Origin: Holothuria scabra
Lineage: Eukaryota; Echinodermata; Holothuroidea; Aspidochirotida; Holothuriidae
Reading direction: 5' to 3'
DNA: 64,000 bases
Assembly: GCA_037179385.1 (NCBI GenBank)
Contig: CM074195.1
Span: 12,437,887 to 12,501,886, forward strand
In this document: positions 59,936-64,000 of the stretch, in pieces
Numbering within the stretch: the stretch's first letter is position 1
Layout: the number at the start of each line of letters is the position of its first letter
Translations under genes and position numbers: made by a program
Notes under the pieces: generated by a model
Database searches by the model: none
What the model was told of the DNA's origin: nothing
The model's input: only the letters and a program-made list of their open reading frames with translations

Positions 59936-62104
59936 GACTTATCCCACCAGGCATTCATGCTTTATGTATCCATGCTTTCCGAAACTGGCCTGGTGGCTCC
60001 TCAGTTCAGTTGTAAAAACATCCAGTCAGTCGGAATTTCGGACCATGACACTCCCTAAATATGAGACCATAAAGAAACGGCGGTCCTGTCTACTGATAAG
60101 CACTGGGAAATATTAACATTCATATTAATATGCAAATTAGATAGGGTTAAAGGTCAAATCGTGTATCCGATACTTAAAAATATAGGCCGCAGTTAAAAAT
60201 GGTACTTCTCAAAAAGTTCCTGATTTATAGAGAGACCTGGGATTTTAAGATACATAATATCCTTGTCATTCAGGACAACCGAAGGGGGTTGGGTAAAGAA
60301 AAACAACTTTGTGTTGTTATGGCAACTACGGTACATGAAAAAAAATGAAAGTCACCAATGTCAATATTCTTCATCGAGGATCTGGTGTTAGTTAGGCAGG
60401 CTAAGTTTGATGTAATTTCCCATGGGTCAAATCCTCGGCCTATTCTTCTGCTAACACTATAGTTTTTTTTGACCCTATCTAATTTGCATAGTAATATGAA
60501 TATTAATATTTCCCATTATTTTTCAGTAGACATCCTTTTACCGCATAAAAGGGCCAAATCTCACATCAGTCAATGACTGATGTGAGATTTGGCGTAAATA
60601 TATGGAGAAGACAAGATTTTTGACCTATAGAGGGCGCCCTTCGAACTTTAAACGTCAAAAATGGCGCAGAAAAGCCCGGATATGGCCAGTATACTCTGAA
60701 TTTTCAGAATCAGCGACCCAAAATTGACCAAATCCACTTGGTCTCATAAATTTTGCTTCGGGTGACGACACTTTCCCCCTTCTCCGCATGGCCTATGGCG
60801 GCCATTTTGGATTTGACCAGTTTAACACCTTTTCCGAGGTCAAATTTTGATAGATTTTTTCCTCTTATAAAGTACACCCCAAAGAACTAAAAAACAGTGG
60901 AAAACCTTTTGTTGCAATTTTTTGAGGTTCGGGCCATTTTGGGCATAAATTGACCGGTCTACCACAAAAGATTGCGCATATCCGATTGGTAGACCAATCA
61001 GTTGCCTGTATTTGTTGATGTTGGTTTTTCAGTCCCCAAAACAGGGCATCCTTTTTGCCTTGGGACATCGTATGTTTCAGGATTTACATTTCCAGAATCA
61101 GAACCGGCAATGAGTGGATACCATCAACCGTAAATATCATTTTTATTGTCGAAAGTCCTCTAAAATTCACTTACCGTCCCAAGTTAAACAGTTGTAGTGG
61201 AATTGTTAAATTTGACACCTGTGTTCTGAAAACAAAGAATTCGTAGCTGAAATCGACAGTGAGGATAGAGAGCCATTATATCTATGCGGAGCGCCACCGT
61301 CAATTAACGCGTAGCACACAGAGGGAAACGTTCCTTTCAATTGTCTTTCACATTGCATGAAATGGGACTTCCATTTCATGTCATTACTGTTTGCCCTGGC
61401 AAAACCTCAAAATTTTTCCTTCTCTAGCAGATAAAAGTGTGGTGATGAAGCAGTTAAAGAAAGTCAGTGAGTCACAACTGAAAAAAGACCGTTTAAAATC
61501 ATTGGTTAGAAACTAAGCCGTTAAATCTTATTAAACTAAACTCCTGATTGCTAAAGTAGTATTCGATGAAATGCCCACGGACTTATAAACATGGACATAG
61601 CATGTAACGTGTACGTCCTGTACGTAGCTGGTCACCACCGACTGGGACAAAAAGGCGCACCAAGATGGCCGCCTTGAACCTATAAATCGTCTGATTTGAC
61701 GACGAGCCTGTAATATATTGGGAAATAAAATGTTTTGGAAAATGGTTGGGAACCTTTGTACCTATCTTATCCTTAGATCATGGCCGTAAGGAACACGGGC
61801 CGCAGCCTTCAATTGCCCAAGACCTTGCTGAATCTGACTTCGATGACGCACTCGGGCAGAGACTATGCATAAACTAGAAATTGCCAAAAAATAGTTATGT
61901 CAACTGACAGGAATGGCAAATTGAATTTGACCATCACGTCATTTTTCGGATTCGTCTACACATTTGTTCTACATGAAAATGACTCATTTATCACATTCGT
62001 TCTAAATGCTCTTACGAAACTTTTTTCCGATTATTATTATTATTCTACCTCGACATTCCACTGCATTACACGCACGGTATTGGCGATTATCGCCGACTGC
62101 ATGA
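59936..62104. other. Spacer upstream of copy C, no gene recognised
   Basis: A palindrome CCAAATCTCACATCAGTCA / TGACTGATGTGAGATTTGG sits at 60554-60592, and CATATTAATA sequences mirror each other near 60120 and 60495. Several 'GGCGGCCATTTTGG'-like segments. Open frames are short and without known motifs. Confidence 0.5.
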
Positions 62105-62350
62105 CCAAGTCATTAGATCATCCGACTTGCACCCGGAACTGCGGAAAGTGTGGAGTTCAACTCCTGGTCGGGACATACTGAAGACTAAAAAAATGCAACC
62201 TACTGCCGTTGTGCGTGTTGCTCAGCATATCCAATGAAGTAGAGAAAACAAGCCAGTGAACCCCAACCGGAAAATATGCCGTGGTTGGTCCAGGTTTAGC
62301 CAATTAGTTCAAAACTTAGTCGTAAAAATTTATCTCACTAATTCATATTA
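62105..62350 (+). mobile_element. tRNA-headed SINE
   Basis: Head with AGATCATCCGACTTGCACCC and B-box-like GAGTTCAACTCC, body GCCGTTGTGCGTGTTGCTC and AAACAAGCCAGTGAACCCC. Same family as 36978-37215; ends about 490 nt before copy C. Confidence 0.78.
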
Positions 62351-62841
62351 ATTTCTGTATGTGAAGATTGTTTATGTTGTTTTGAAATAATTTTCCCAAT
62401 GCTAATAGAATAGGTAATGTCGCCATTAGCTTTATGATGTAACCAATTAATTACTACTTAGCAAGGGAAGGGGACCAACCAATTTATCGCCTCCTGTAAT
62501 CAAGGATACTATATACCAGATTACGTCTTGAGGAGTCTCTAGCCACAAGATATTGCAGTTAATAATTAACCTCACTTGGTGTCCCCGTTTAATGCATACA
62601 GCTAAAGCCATGCATACACAAACGCAAAGTCCAAAGTAGTTGAAAACCATAATAAAGAACCATTGCTACGTTCCTTCATTTTAAAGTGAACATTTAGATA
62701 CTTATACCTTATAGTTAGAATGTGAGGTTCATTACTGTGGAATATACAGGATTTTTCAATCATACTCGTATTTCTATGCCTCAGGATTGTTTAATGTTTG
62801 TATACTGGCGTGACTTGTCCTCGCTCTTCGAAAAAAGTATC

Positions 62842-63193
62842 ATGGTATTAATCACCATATTCCTCCCCCTTGTTTTCCTGGGGGTGGTGATTACCCCTTG
62901 CGGGAGTCATGAAATAATCAATGAAGGTAATTTCGTGGTGGCTCTACTAAGAAAAGCGGCTGAGATGAAGAGACTATCTTTGGTGTCGGAAGATTAACAA
63001 AGGGTTATAGAAGAGAGAGTTTTAGAGATTTTAGACGAAACTAATGTTACTGATATTGAAATTGCTCGGAAAATAGTTAGTAAAAAGGAAAAGTTCCTTT
63101 CTCAGCTGGAAGGACAAGTCTTCGAAACTTGTCTGTCACAGACAACCCAAGCTTTACAAGATTTAGAGATACAACGAAGTTACGCTTGGCAAA
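62842..63193 (+). pseudogene. NRF-6/NDG-4-like acyltransferase, copy C, exon 1 only, with in-frame stop
   Basis: The start aligns with copies A and B; VLITIFLPLVFLGVVITPCG is a signal peptide. The exon is 352 nt, ends in codons for SYAWQ plus one base and a GTAAGT donor, just like copy B. An in-frame TAA at 62995-62997 stands where A and B have a glutamate codon; beyond it the frame is open to the donor, with an NVT sequon and TCLSQTTQALQDLEIQ. Closer in sequence to A than to B. No exon 2 is visible before the window ends. A nonsense change in an otherwise intact exon suggests a young pseudogene or an allele; a sequencing error is also possible. Confidence 0.78.
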
Positions 63194-64000
63194 GTAAGTA
63201 TTTCGAGTTGGGGGGGGGGGGGGGGTTATGCTAGCTGGTAAGGTGTTCGGATAAGGAATAAATATCTGTTGTAATATTAAAGGGCAAATGCAGTCACCCC
63301 AGTCTGAATAAGGATATTAGTCTATACTAGTTTGTGAATGGCTCTTGGCAATCATATGACAATGTATTTTTCACTGAATTGTGAAATTTACAAGTAGTTA
63401 TATCTTGGTTAACCTTGAATGTTACGCGTTTAAAATATCCCGAAGCCTTCTTGGAAGAAACGTGACAGAAAAATAGCAAAATGTAGTAGTTGTTTCAAAA
63501 TAATTTGGGGGCTACTGCTCTCGACCTTTAATATACAAGAATTTATTTATAGCTCTTTTATTATTCGTTATATCATAACATGAAGTAATTAAACTGGGGA
63601 GATGCGTAGTAAAGTTATAAATTGAATTGGAGGGTTTTGAAGGCTTCATCATCAAAGTACACCTAAATTCTTTGAGTTTTGAAGAATAACAGAAACAGGG
63701 TTAGATTTCGCCTACATTTCATGAACTCTAAACCCATAGTAGATTAAGTCGTGGAAGATATCTCCGGCCTACCCCGCGGAGGGGGCCGTGGTTTTCTCAG
63801 CTTGTCGGCTTTCAAAACCACCGTTAGGGATGTGACTGAAGAAGGAATATACCGTACAGCCTGCTACGCAGGTAATCTTCGGCCATGAGTGAGTCATGTT
63901 GACAGCTAGTTGTTTAATCATTACCTGGCGATTGAAGACCACGCACTTTTCTGCAATAGATTACAAACGAACCAGAAACTTTGTGCCATTTGGGGTGCCC
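63194..64000. other. Copy C intron 1, incomplete
   Basis: A 15-nt G run lies 20 nt after the donor; an R2 MITE fills 63277-63531. No exon 2 with the RAAYGK motif is seen before the window end. Confidence 0.65.
63277..63531. mobile_element. TTAA-flanked MITE, family R2
   Basis: TTAA then AGGGCAAATGCAGTCACCCC; right end GCTACTGCTCTCGACCT then TTAA. Same orientation as 29727-29987, which sits at a comparable place in copy B intron 1. Confidence 0.75.

Noticed and set aside
62722..62841. More upstream ATG for copy C
   Set aside because: The same reasoning: the signal peptide and paralogs support 62842.

Overview
The window is animal nuclear DNA. It is AT-rich and intron-rich, every coding exon has GT-AG borders with conserved phases, and introns and spacers are full of short TIR elements, tRNA-headed SINEs, (TA)n tracts and tandem repeats. 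No bacterial-style gene, rRNA or CRISPR is visible. The protein family and the repeat style suggest a marine invertebrate, perhaps a deuterostome such as an echinoderm; this is a weak inference from general impression and not a match to a named species.

The only protein-coding content I can support is a head-to-tail tandem array of three paralogs of the nose-resistant-to-fluoxetine (NRF-6/NDG-4-like) family. These are membrane proteins with a secreted or luminal NRF domain followed by a multi-pass acyltransferase-3 domain. All three are on the + strand. Copy A spans 1486-22592 (14 exons), copy B spans 28886-52318 (14 exons), and copy C starts at 62842 with only exon 1 in the window. I rebuilt A and B exon by exon. 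Most exon lengths and all but the exon 1 phase are identical between them, which makes the models mutually supporting.

Each copy carries its own apparent lesion. A has a 13-nt deletion at the end of exon 1 that throws exon 2 into an immediate stop. B has AT instead of GT at the exon 2 donor, and the 3' end of its exon 5 has been overrun by a perfect 65-nt inverted repeat carrying a tRNA-like sequence. C has a TAA codon in the middle of exon 1. The rest of the reading frames is open, so these are either recent pseudogenes, alleles, or assembly errors.

Layout: 1-530 a tRNA-like element between direct repeats and (TA)n; 531-1485 upstream spacer; 1486-22592 gene A, whose intron 13 holds a 1.6-kb nearly perfect palindrome (19649-21241); 22593-28885 spacer with MITEs and a GATGAC-type microsatellite; 28886-52318 gene B, rich in TTAA-flanked MITEs, a hAT-like element, a SINE and two long (TA)n tracts close to exons; 52319-62841 spacer with two related 1.3-kb TIR elements, a 160-bp satellite and a SINE; 62842-64000 start of gene C.
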